Positions 1-5,767 of a DNA stretch of 9,330 nt are shown piece by piece. The stretch spans positions 1 through 9,330 of the forward strand of contig JAOZVT010000604.1 of the NCBI GenBank assembly GCA_025869455.1, given 5' to 3'. Every line of letters begins with the position of its first letter. The first letter of the stretch is position 1. A model generated the notes under the pieces. The model saw only the letters and a program-made list of their open reading frames with translations. It was not told the origin of the DNA and did no database searches. Source of the DNA: Prosthecobacter sp. (lineage in GTDB: Bacteria; Verrucomicrobiota; Verrucomicrobiia; Verrucomicrobiales; Verrucomicrobiaceae). Both the position numbers and the translations under genes were made by a program.

Positions 1-344
1 TGGCCAACGACCATCCACAACCGAACAAGCTGGAGCTCTTTATGATCCTGCGTCAGGAAGACAGCTCCATGGATCTGAAACGACTGGTCGGGCGCGAGTT
101 CGATAGCATGGAGCACCTCATCACAGGGATCGAATCCAACGGCGGCACCAGCATCATCGGCGAGCGCAATCGTCATGCCCTGGAAGTCCTGGAAACGGAG
201 ATCAAGGCAGGCAAAAAGAACCTGGCCATCTTTTATGGGGCCGCGCATTTGCCCGACATGGAGCAGCGGCTCACGAAGCTGGGCTTCACCAAACAGAAGA
301 TCGAATGGCTAAAGGCCTGGGATCTACCCTGGGAAGTGGAGTGA
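1..344 (+). CDS. TraB/GumN-family protein, C-terminal part (5' truncated by window edge)
   Basis: The reading frame is open from the first complete codon (base 3) to a TGA at 342-344, giving about 113 residues of a protein whose start lies outside the window. An internal ATG at base 42 exists, but the open frame continues upstream through residues such as NDHPQPNKLELF, so I treat the gene as truncated by the window. The segment IIGERNRHALEVLE followed about 15 residues later by FYGAAHLPDMEQRL matches the C-terminal pattern of the TraB/PrgY/GumN family: a conserved E-R-N/D, then G-A-x-H-L before a helix. Family members are proposed metal-dependent peptidases or pheromone-shutdown-like proteins, but bacterial GumN-like members mostly have no proven role. 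The gene is convergent with the minus-strand lipoprotein and followed at 445 by a tRNA. Sure of the coding status, moderately sure of the family. Confidence 0.7.
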   Translation, partial: ANDHPQPNKLELFMILRQEDSSMDLKRLVGREFDSMEHLITGIESNGGTSIIGERNRHALEVLETEIKAGKKNLAIFYGAAHLPDMEQRLTKLGFTKQKIEWLKAWDLPWEVE

Positions 345-358
345 TTGAACACCTTGAA

Positions 359-390
359 GATGATTTTTTTTGCGAATAAAGCAAATCATC
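359..390. repeat. Hairpin between the TraB-like gene and tRNA-Leu
   Basis: Arms GATGA (359-363) and TCATC (386-390) pair. An inner stem TTTGC (369-373) with GCAAA (381-385) closes a seven-base loop, leaving a run of T bulged out on one side. GATGATTT/AAATCATC is an alternative eight-base pairing. It lies 15 bases after the stop of the upstream gene. The T-run is inside the left arm and not after the stem, so it is not a classical intrinsic terminator on either strand. It may still act in 3'-end formation or protection. Confidence 0.4.
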
Positions 391-392
391 AG

Positions 393-419
393 TTGCATCT
401 TCTGTGTGCGGGATATACT
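393..419 (+). promoter_or_regulatory. Likely sigma-70-type promoter for tRNA-Leu
   Basis: A TTGCAT box at 393-398 and a TATACT box at 414-419 resemble the -35 and -10 consensus (four and five of six matches by eye). The spacer is 15 bases, shorter than the ideal 17, so the -35 assignment is the weaker part. The predicted start near 426 would leave a leader of about 20 bases before the mature tRNA at 445, which is normal for a tRNA gene. Confidence 0.45.
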
Positions 420-444
420 TCGCGCCCTGCAAATCAGCAACCCT

Positions 445-529
445 GCTCGGGTGGCGGAATTGGTATACGCGCAAGATTAAGGATCTTGTGCCTCACGGCT
501 TAGGGGTTCGAGTCCCCTCCCGAGCACCA
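445..529 (+). tRNA. tRNA-Leu (anticodon AAG), CCA encoded
   Basis: The acceptor stem GCTCGGG (445-451) pairs perfectly with CCCGAGC (519-525), followed by discriminator A526 and an encoded CCA (527-529). The anticodon stem CAAGA (472-476)/TCTTG (484-488) closes the loop TTAAGGA, so T33 is base 478 and the anticodon 479-481 is AAG. The T arm is AGGGG/CCCCT around TTCGAGT. The long variable arm (489-501, GCC pairing with GGC) is the class II structure expected of tRNA-Leu. The D arm carries the usual GG pair in AATTGGTA. Unmodified A34 reads CUU; if TadA converts it to inosine it would read CUU, CUC and CUA. Bacterial Leu isoacceptors usually have GAG, TAG, CAG, TAA or CAA, so AAG is uncommon. 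All stems are intact and there is no sign of a pseudogene. Confidence 0.95.
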
Positions 530-569
530 CACTTCTAAAGTGTGAATGGTTTAAGGCCCTCAAAGGGCC
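528..569 (+). terminator. Two tandem hairpins directly after tRNA-Leu, possible 3'-end or processing signal
   Basis: CACACTT (528-534) pairs with AAGTGTG (538-544) around a three-base loop and overlaps the last two bases of the encoded CCA. Eleven bases further, GGCCCT (555-560) pairs with AGGGCC (564-569) around CAA. No T-run follows the second stem, so this is not a canonical intrinsic terminator. The position immediately after a tRNA suggests transcription end or precursor processing. The hairpins are seen directly; the role is inferred. Confidence 0.4.
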
Positions 570-762
570 AAGGTTAAAGACTCTCCAGCATCACAGTGAC
601 CCGTTGGTCTAACTGCAAGTATTGAATGGAAATAGTTGTCGAAGGACTCTTAGCTTGTGGTCCAGCTTTTTAGCTCACCTCACTCCTCTTGGCTTCCATG
701 ATACAAGTATGGTGACCCGCCACTCCCCGTCATGCTAAACATTGAAGGTCTGAAGCCTCTCT

Positions 763-797
763 TTTGGATGGATGTTGTTTGCATCCACTACTCCAAA
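763..797. repeat. Hairpin with two stacked stems
   Basis: The outer arm TTTGG (763-767) pairs with CCAAA (793-797). The inner arm TGGATG (769-774) pairs with CATCCA (782-787) around a seven-base loop. The two stems are separated by a 1 x 5 internal loop. An alternative register uses the tandem copy TGGATG at 765-770. It sits seven bases before a second, similar-sized hairpin. Confidence 0.45.
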
Positions 798-803
798 GAA
801 TTT

Positions 804-839
804 ACTCTCTTGATCCAGAAGTTGGATTTCAAAGAGAGT
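804..839. repeat. Hairpin with 8-bp outer stem and 5-bp inner stem
   Basis: ACTCTCTT (804-811) pairs perfectly with AAGAGAGT (832-839). Inside it ATCCA (813-817) pairs with TGGAT (823-827) around GAAGT, with a small asymmetric internal loop. No T-run follows on either strand, so it is not an obvious terminator. Confidence 0.5.
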
Positions 840-883
840 TATCGATCAGTTGATTTTGCAACCTGTAACAAAACACTGGAAAA

Positions 884-1010
884 GTGATACTGACTCCAAC
901 AATCTAAATTGATCCTCAAGCAGGATCCTTCTCCCCATTAGATTCTAGCGTTCGAAGAATCTATCTGACATTCCTTATCGGTCATGTGGTGGGGTGTTGG
1001 AGTCAATCAC
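884..1010. repeat. 127-base inverted-repeat element with internal hairpins (candidate structured RNA or MITE-like element)
   Basis: The left arm is GTGAT (884-888), a two-base bulge AC, then TGACTCCAACA (891-901). The right arm is TGTTGGAGTCA (995-1005) followed directly by ATCAC (1006-1010). The arms pair over 16 positions with the one bulge. The enclosed 93 bases hold two perfect hairpins: GATCCT (911-916)/AGGATC (922-927), and TAGATTCT (939-946)/AGAATCTA (956-963). A weaker third pairing is TGAC (966-969)/GTCA (981-984). Together they make a closed multiloop. I see no open frame spanning it and no clear target-site duplication. It could be a small RNA, a MITE-like element or an intergenic structural repeat. 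The pairing is directly visible; the identity is unknown. Confidence 0.6.
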
Positions 1011-1071
1011 AGGGGGGATGGCGTTTAATGCAGTAAGAGTGAGGGTTGATTGGGAATAACGAATCGGTAAC

Positions 1072-1368
1072 TTAGGGGATCCATGGGAGAGTCACTTCGG
1101 TGCCTTCAAGCATGCTGAGTTTTTGCGCGTCTTGTTTTTTGACGTCCACATACTTAAATTTGCCGTTAGAACGAAGGACGGCACGGGCGAAGGGGCTTTC
1201 TTCATAGTGCAATTCGTGTTGATAGCTCTTTAGACTTTGGCCGCTGGTGTTTGCCGAGAAGTTCTGTACGACCAAGCGATTTACAGAAGGATCATCTACA
1301 CGAATGAGTTTACCAGAGACGCAGGAGCAAAGTGGAGAGATGATGAGGATAAGAAGGAGTGCTTTCAT
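1072..1368 (-). CDS. Small predicted lipoprotein of unknown function
   Basis: I place the start at the ATG at 1366-1368, giving 98 residues. That start yields a textbook lipoprotein signal: MK, the hydrophobic stretch ALLLILIISPL, then LCSC, where Leu13-Cys14-Ser15-Cys16 fits a lipobox with Cys16 as the lipidated residue. An in-frame ATG at 1444-1446 would add 26 polar residues ahead of the hydrophobic stretch, which does not suit a signal peptide. The mature part, about 82 residues, is soluble and mixed-charge (segments KLIRVDDPSVNRLVVQNF, FKYVDVKKQDAQKLSML) and ends in TLPWIP. I recognise no domain. No good ribosome-binding site is visible; a GAGAA lies about 16 bases upstream. It is transcribed toward the gene-poor region and stands apart from the nitrate cluster, which ends at a terminator upstream of it. 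Confidence 0.6.
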   Translation of the reverse strand: MKALLLILIISPLCSCVSGKLIRVDDPSVNRLVVQNFSANTSGQSLKSYQHELHYEESPFARAVLRSNGKFKYVDVKKQDAQKLSMLEGTEVTLPWIP

Positions 1369-1536
1369 ATTTTTTGATTTGTTCTCATTTATTTCTGAGA
1401 TTGGACAAACCTTAGCCAAAACCATGTCAGGTGTTAATCCCCCCAAATGGAGGTAGGCTGACTTACCCGGCCTTTATGGCCTACTTGTTAATAGGTAAAT
1501 AATATCGTTTTTAGAATCTAGTAATTATACTTATCA

Positions 1537-1579
1537 CTCTGAGTGAGGGAGTGAGTTGATGGATCAATGACTCTCAGAG
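1537..1579. repeat. Nested inverted repeat upstream of the lipoprotein gene
   Basis: CTCTGAG (1537-1543) pairs with CTCAGAG (1573-1579). Inside, GAGT (1549-1552) pairs with ACTC (1570-1573) and TTGAT (1556-1560) with ATCAA (1563-1567); the outer and middle pairings share base 1573 and so compete. It lies just beyond the operon terminator on the minus strand. It could be an operator or part of the 3' end of the nitrate transcript. No function can be assigned. Confidence 0.25.
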
Positions 1580-1586
1580 CCAGAGC

Positions 1587-1621
1587 AAAAAAAACACCCC
1601 GGACAATGAAGCCGGGGTGTT
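1587..1621 (-). terminator. Intrinsic terminator of the minus-strand nitrate cluster
   Basis: On the minus strand AACACCCCGG (complement of 1612-1621) pairs with CCGGGGTGTT (complement of 1593-1602) around an eight-to-ten-base loop. The 3' arm runs straight into eight consecutive T (complement of 1587-1594). This is a GC-rich stem plus U-tract, about 30 bases after the stop of the sugar epimerase gene. The plus-strand side has no comparable U-tract, so it acts on minus-strand transcription. It marks the likely end of the five-gene unit. Confidence 0.9.
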
Positions 1622-1652
1622 GTTAAAAGGCAGAGATGAATGGATGGTGGTC

Positions 1653-2468
1653 TTACACACCCATCACTTCTTTAAGATAACGGATGCTATCACGGGCGAT
1701 TTTTTCTGGGCCAGGAGTGTAGTCGAAAACTTCCACTGACAGGTAGCCTTGATAGTCCACTTCACGGAGTGCGCCGATGATGGGTTCAAACTTCACTTCA
1801 CCCATGCCGGGGCCGAGGAGGTTTGGATCATTGGCATGGAAGTGGACAAACCAGTCTTTGCTATCGCGAATGATGTCGGGGATGGATTTGGATTCATCAC
1901 TCATGGCCTTCACATCCAGGTGCAGCTTGCAGCTAGGATGATCCACCATTTGGCAGAGGCGGATGGTTTCTTCAGCGGTGTTGAGGAAATTGGTTTCCTT
2001 TTTACCCAGTGGCTCCATGGCAATGACGACACCATATTTACCAGCCTCTTCAGCCACGGCACGTACGGATTCGGCAGCGCGTTTGAAGGCGTCTTCATAC
2101 TTCCACTCTGGCAGTGTCGTGCGGGCCTTGGGGCTACCCCAGACCATAATGCGGCCACCGGTCATGGCGCAGATACGGGCGAGGTGTTGGCCAAAGTTGG
2201 CGGTCTCTTTTCTCTGGAGATCGTCAGGCGTGGTGATGTGAAACCAAGTGGGCTTGGTCAGCAGCCAATGAAGGCCTAGAATTTCCAGGCCAAAGGAGGA
2301 GGCAATTTGGCTGAGGCGGAGGGCATCCGCCTCCGTGAGATCGCGGGGATCTGACTTCAGGGTAAAGGGGGCCAATTCCAGGGCGTGATAACCTGCCGCA
2401 GCGGCATCTTCACACACTTTTTCAAAGGGCCAATTCGGGTACGTCTCGTTGCAGATGGCAAAGCGCAT
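1653..2468 (-). CDS. Sugar epimerase/isomerase, xylose-isomerase-like TIM barrel (AP_endonuc_2 family)
   Basis: This 271-residue protein has the size and pattern of single-domain TIM-barrel ketose epimerases and hydroxypyruvate/inosose isomerase-like enzymes. The expected metal ligands are visible: Glu152 in AMEPLG, Asp185 in LHLDVKAM, His211 in VHFHANDP and Glu246 in LSVEVFDY. This E-D-H-E set binds Mn or Co in D-tagatose/D-psicose 3-epimerases. The typical LDTFHM after the Asp is LDVKAM here, and the Arg before the PGxG loop is replaced in DPNLLGPGMG. Two residues that grip the sugar in classical 3-epimerases are therefore absent and the substrate is probably different. No signal peptide; cytoplasmic. 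ATG start at 2466-2468 without a clear Shine-Dalgarno. It is last in the cluster, 101 bases after the glycohydrolase-like gene, and followed by the terminator. A 100-base gap leaves room for its own promoter. Confidence 0.85.
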   Translation of the reverse strand: MRFAICNETYPNWPFEKVCEDAAAAGYHALELAPFTLKSDPRDLTEADALRLSQIASSFGLEILGLHWLLTKPTWFHITTPDDLQRKETANFGQHLARICAMTGGRIMVWGSPKARTTLPEWKYEDAFKRAAESVRAVAEEAGKYGVVIAMEPLGKKETNFLNTAEETIRLCQMVDHPSCKLHLDVKAMSDESKSIPDIIRDSKDWFVHFHANDPNLLGPGMGEVKFEPIIGALREVDYQGYLSVEVFDYTPGPEKIARDSIRYLKEVMGV

Positions 2469-2569
2469 AGGGCGCTGAGACTCGAATGCATGCGGGCGTG
2501 CGTCAACCCGACTTTTAGTCCGAACTTAGCGATTGATCACGACCATCGGCTAAATAGCGGAATCTGGGC

Positions 2570-3514
2570 TTAGTCTTCCAGGTGCGTAAAGAGTTGCTCC
2601 ATGGCTTTGGTGATCCGTTCACGCGCGGTGAGCTTTTCTAACCAAGCGGAAGGAATGCCCTCAAGGCCATGAATAGCACCTAGCCATGATCCGATCATGC
2701 TGGCGCGGCCTGCGTTGTCCCCACCTGCACGGATGGTGCTGAGCACGGCTGTTTCAAAAGAATCATGATGACGCCAAGCTGCATGCAAGGCGGAGGGGAA
2801 ACTTTGTGGCAAGGGGCAGCTCTGGCCAAACCTCCCGGTGGCCGTTTCTACATCCAATTCACGCAGCATGTAGGCGAATTCAAAATAGTCGGACCCGTCA
2901 CAACTGACATCGCGAGATTTGCGAGTCAGTTCAAAGGCATCCGGAAAAGAGGCACCCGTGAGAAGTGTGCGTAGCAGGACGGCATGTGCGGTGGCACAAG
3001 CGACCGCAGTGCCGTGATTCTGAGTCACCAGGGTGAGTCGGCGGATGGCATCTACCATCGTGGGAAATTCATCCTTTTGATAAGCGACGACGACTGGGGC
3101 GAGGCGACTGACCGTTGCGAGCTGATCGTCACCCGCTCCGTTTTGGAAATTGCCTGGCTGCTTTTGCAGATGTTCCAGGGTTTCGCGTGTGGCGTGGTCA
3201 CGGTAGCTTTTGCAGTTGGGGCTATTGAAATAGCTTTCAAAACGCATGCCGAAATCGTTCTCACGAAACTGTCCCCCACAAGCGGCAAGCGATTCCAAGA
3301 GGAGCAAGGCTGCATCTCCGTAATGAGTCTGATCGCCTGATTTTTTTCCTTCGTGGTAGTGCCCAGGTTTGGGCGTTTCGAATCCATGAATGCCCCCAGG
3401 AAATTTGCGGGCCATGTCATCAAGATCATAAATCCAATGCGTGCCTAGAGAGGCCGCATCGCCGACAAATTGCCCCCAGATGGCAGCTTGAAGACTGGAT
3501 AGAGAAAGATTCAC
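2570..3514 (-). CDS. ADP-ribosylglycohydrolase (DraG/ARH) family protein with divergent metal motifs
   Basis: The 314 residues follow the all-helical ADP-ribosylglycohydrolase fold: an N-terminal GQFVGDAASLGTHWIYD (residues 14-30), GDQTHYGDAALL (60-71), GAGDDQ (126-131) and GGDNAGRASMIGSWLGAIHG (264-283). Canonical DraG/ARH enzymes use T-D-D-T near residue 60 and GGDTDT near the C-terminus to hold two Mg ions. Here these read Y-G-D-A and GGDNAG, so one Asp of each set remains and several ligands are lost. It may have lost or changed activity, as in the crystallin- and selenoprotein-J-like branch of the family. The start is GTG (3512-3514): the nearby upstream ATG is out of frame. It begins 60 bases after the nitrate reductase stop on the same strand. 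DraG is known for reversing ADP-ribosylation of nitrogenase reductase, but no nitrogenase genes are visible here, so a nitrogen-control role is only a suggestion from context. Confidence 0.85.
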   Translation of the reverse strand: MNLSLSSLQAAIWGQFVGDAASLGTHWIYDLDDMARKFPGGIHGFETPKPGHYHEGKKSGDQTHYGDAALLLLESLAACGGQFRENDFGMRFESYFNSPNCKSYRDHATRETLEHLQKQPGNFQNGAGDDQLATVSRLAPVVVAYQKDEFPTMVDAIRRLTLVTQNHGTAVACATAHAVLLRTLLTGASFPDAFELTRKSRDVSCDGSDYFEFAYMLRELDVETATGRFGQSCPLPQSFPSALHAAWRHHDSFETAVLSTIRAGGDNAGRASMIGSWLGAIHGLEGIPSAWLEKLTARERITKAMEQLFTHLED

Positions 3515-3574
3515 AGTACCTGTCTGTGCCTCATTTCTTCTACTGGGGCAAGGGCGGAGGTGTGAATGTTTGGT

Positions 3575-5764
3575 TCAATCCAACTTTAAGACCACTTTCA
3601 CCGCGCAGTGCTTGTAACTGGGCTGTCGGCTATGTGGGTCCACTGACCAATGGGTGAGTTGGTTGACCCGCTTATCATGCATAGGTAAAAAGACCTGACC
3701 TGGGGATACTCCTGGAGATATCCGGGCTTTCAGAGTCATGGATGCACGGCGTGACTGGATGGTGACGCGGTCTCCATCGCGGATCTTTTGAGCGGAGGCA
3801 TCTTCAGGATGGATCTCTAAATAGACTTCAGAGGGCGCTAGTTTTTTTAAGACTTCGGATTTGGCCGTACGTGTTTCGGTGTGCCATTGAGCGCTGGTGC
3901 CGCGACCTGTGATTAATATTAGGGGGTAATCATCATCGGGCAGTTCTGTGGGGGATTCTGGCGGATCAAAAATGAAACGTGCACGCTGATCTGGCGTGAA
4001 AAATTGGGCGTCAGAAAAGAGGCGTCGCTCAGTCTGGAAATCGGTAGCATGGGCCTTCTTGAGCGGCCACTGGATGCCGCCGCTTTTTTGCAGCATGGCA
4101 TAGTCTTCAATGCCTGTGATGTCACAGGGTTGATCTTGAGTGCAGCGTTTTAAAATCTGAAAGACCGCTTCTGGAGAGGTCCATTCGGCGAATTGATCCG
4201 CTAAACCCCAGGCATGAGCAATAAGGCGAAAGATACGAAAGTCACTCAGGGCCTGACCCGGCGCACGACGCACCTGCCTACTGACTCCAAGCCGCCGTTC
4301 GGAATTGATGAAGGTGCCTTCCTTTTCTCCCCAAGCGGCAGCGGGTAGGAAGAGATGCGCGCGCTGTGCGGTCTCTGTGGTGTCATACATGTCCTGTACC
4401 ACTAGGAAATCCAATTTGTTGAGCAGGTCGTTGAAACGTTTTTGGTTAATCCATGAGTGGCTGGGATTGGTGGCGATGATCCAGAGCGCCTTGATTTTAC
4501 CCGACTCCACGCCTTCTAAAATCTGATCATAGGCCAGGCTGGGTTGATCTGGGATGCTCTCGACGGGGAAGCCGATGGCTTCGGCCACTTTTTCCCGATG
4601 AGCGGGGTTCTTGAAATCATGTCCGCCGATGAGATTTGTGGTGTTTGAAAACAGGCGTGAGCCCATGGCATTGCACTGGCCTGTGATCGAATTGGCTCCG
4701 GTACCTGATTTGCCAATGTTGCCCGTCATGAGCGCTAGGTTGATGATGGCCTGGGCGGTGCGTGTGGCTTGGTGGCTTTGATTCACGCCCATGGTCCACC
4801 AAAAGGAAACTCTTGGCGTGCCTATGCGGATGCTATCGGCAAAGGTTTGCAACTGCGTGACGGTTAAGCCTGTGATGCTGGCGACCTGCTCCGGCGGGTA
4901 GCTTTGTACAAACTCGGCGAATTCGGCGTAACCAGATGTGTGTTCCTCCACAAAGGTGGTGTCCACCGCACCATCGCGAATGAGTAAGTAGGCAAGGCCG
5001 TAGAGTAGGGTGAGGTCACTCTTTGGCTGGATGGCGTAGTGCTGGGTAGCGGCCATGGCTGTCTCAGTCGTCCGTGGATCTACGACAATGATCTGTGGCT
5101 GGCGTTTGTTACGCAGAACGCGCTGCCACATGATGGGGTGGGCGATGCAGGGATTGGCACCGATGAAAACGAGGACATCGCTTTCCTCAAAGTCCGCATA
5201 GGTGAAGGGCGGGGCGTCAAAGCCGAAGCTCTCTTTGTAAGCTGTCACGGCGGTGGCCATGCACTGGCGGGTATTGCCATCTCCATGGATCATGCCCATG
5301 CCAAATTTGGCCAAGGCCCCGAGGAAACCCATCTCTTCAGACATGATCTGTCCGGTGCTGATGTAAGCAGCCGATTCAGGTCCATGCTCGGCCATGACAC
5401 TTTTCATGCGATCACAAAAGATCTGCATGGCGGTGGCCCAATCGGTAGGTTCTCCGTTCAGCTTCGGCGTTTTGGCGCGGTCGGCTGCGTCTAGTGGCGT
5501 GAGGGCTTCCCAACCTTTGGGACAGGCGGTGCCTTTATTGACAGGGTAGTCAGGGTCCGGGGTGGCATTGATGGCGACTCCGTCTTTCAGATGCAGCGTT
5601 AGCCCACAGCCTGTGGAGCAAAATCCACAGATGGATTTGGCGGTGCCATTGGGCTGAAGGCGACGAGGGATCTGCCCCAATCCAAACTTTGCTGGGTCAC
5701 GGACGAGATCTTCCGTCAGCGGACCAGACCATTCACGAAAGGTGGGAGCAGGGAAGGTGATCAT
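3575..5764 (-). CDS. narB: Assimilatory nitrate reductase, molybdopterin catalytic subunit (NarB/NasA type)
   Basis: Reduces nitrate to nitrite at a Mo-bis-MGD centre. The 729-residue protein opens with a 40-residue lead, then a [4Fe-4S] motif Cys46-x2-Cys49-x3-Cys53-x27-Cys81 (ICGFCSTGC ... ACPKG). The expected Lys83 lies just after the fourth Cys. GNTRQCMAT puts Cys168 where periplasmic and assimilatory nitrate reductases have the Mo ligand. TGNIGKSGTGANSITGQCNAM (347-367) and the C-terminal molydopterin-dinucleotide-binding domain (about 615-725, LITGRGTSAQWHTETRT) complete the fold. There is no twin-arginine signal, so it is cytoplasmic. The C-terminal [2Fe-2S] domain of Klebsiella-type NasA is absent, and the length matches ferredoxin-dependent cyanobacterial NarB. 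ATG at 5762-5764 starts three bases after the stop of the iron-sulfur/anchor gene, so the two are probably translationally coupled. Formate dehydrogenase, the closest alternative, is made unlikely by the NirA neighbour. Confidence 0.9.
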   Translation of the reverse strand: MITFPAPTFREWSGPLTEDLVRDPAKFGLGQIPRRLQPNGTAKSICGFCSTGCGLTLHLKDGVAINATPDPDYPVNKGTACPKGWEALTPLDAADRAKTPKLNGEPTDWATAMQIFCDRMKSVMAEHGPESAAYISTGQIMSEEMGFLGALAKFGMGMIHGDGNTRQCMATAVTAYKESFGFDAPPFTYADFEESDVLVFIGANPCIAHPIMWQRVLRNKRQPQIIVVDPRTTETAMAATQHYAIQPKSDLTLLYGLAYLLIRDGAVDTTFVEEHTSGYAEFAEFVQSYPPEQVASITGLTVTQLQTFADSIRIGTPRVSFWWTMGVNQSHQATRTAQAIINLALMTGNIGKSGTGANSITGQCNAMGSRLFSNTTNLIGGHDFKNPAHREKVAEAIGFPVESIPDQPSLAYDQILEGVESGKIKALWIIATNPSHSWINQKRFNDLLNKLDFLVVQDMYDTTETAQRAHLFLPAAAWGEKEGTFINSERRLGVSRQVRRAPGQALSDFRIFRLIAHAWGLADQFAEWTSPEAVFQILKRCTQDQPCDITGIEDYAMLQKSGGIQWPLKKAHATDFQTERRLFSDAQFFTPDQRARFIFDPPESPTELPDDDYPLILITGRGTSAQWHTETRTAKSEVLKKLAPSEVYLEIHPEDASAQKIRDGDRVTIQSRRASMTLKARISPGVSPGQVFLPMHDKRVNQLTHWSVDPHSRQPSYKHCAVKVVLKLD

Positions 5765-5767
5765 GGT

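Larger units (their letters stand above)
530..1071. other. Gene-poor, hairpin-rich intergenic region of about 540 bases
   Basis: I find no convincing protein gene here. The stretch is visibly richer in A and T than the flanking genes. It contains several separate inverted repeats, listed on their own: 528-569, 763-797, 804-839 and 884-1010. The octamer GTGACCCG occurs twice, at 596-603 and 712-719. A 51-codon open frame at 732-887 overlaps two of the hairpins and resembles nothing I recognise. Because it follows a tRNA I looked for a direct repeat of the tRNA 3' end as an attachment-site scar and found none in the window. Confidence 0.5.

Noticed and set aside
732..887. 51-codon open frame, ATG at 732 to TGA at 885-887, plus strand
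   Set aside because: It has no recognisable motif and no convincing ribosome-binding site, and it is overlapped by two strong hairpins. It could be a gene remnant but I cannot support it.
530..1071. Integration scar or genomic-island end after tRNA-Leu
   Set aside because: No second copy of the tRNA 3' end, integrase or phage gene is visible in the window.
1247..1456. 69-codon open frame on the plus strand
   Set aside because: It is antisense to the lipoprotein gene and its signal-peptide region, and has no motif.
1749..2279. 176-codon open frame on the plus strand
   Set aside because: It is antisense to the sugar epimerase, whose metal ligands are fully accounted for on the minus strand. 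The plus-strand product looks like a shadow.
2469..2569. TTGACG on the minus strand (in the gap before the epimerase) as a -35 box
   Set aside because: No acceptable -10 box lies 15-19 bases downstream, so a separate promoter for the epimerase is not supported.
5039..5494. 151-codon open frame on the plus strand
   Set aside because: It lies wholly antisense to the well-supported nitrate reductase gene, has a composition typical of a reverse-complement shadow (many Gly, His and Asp) and matches no domain I know.
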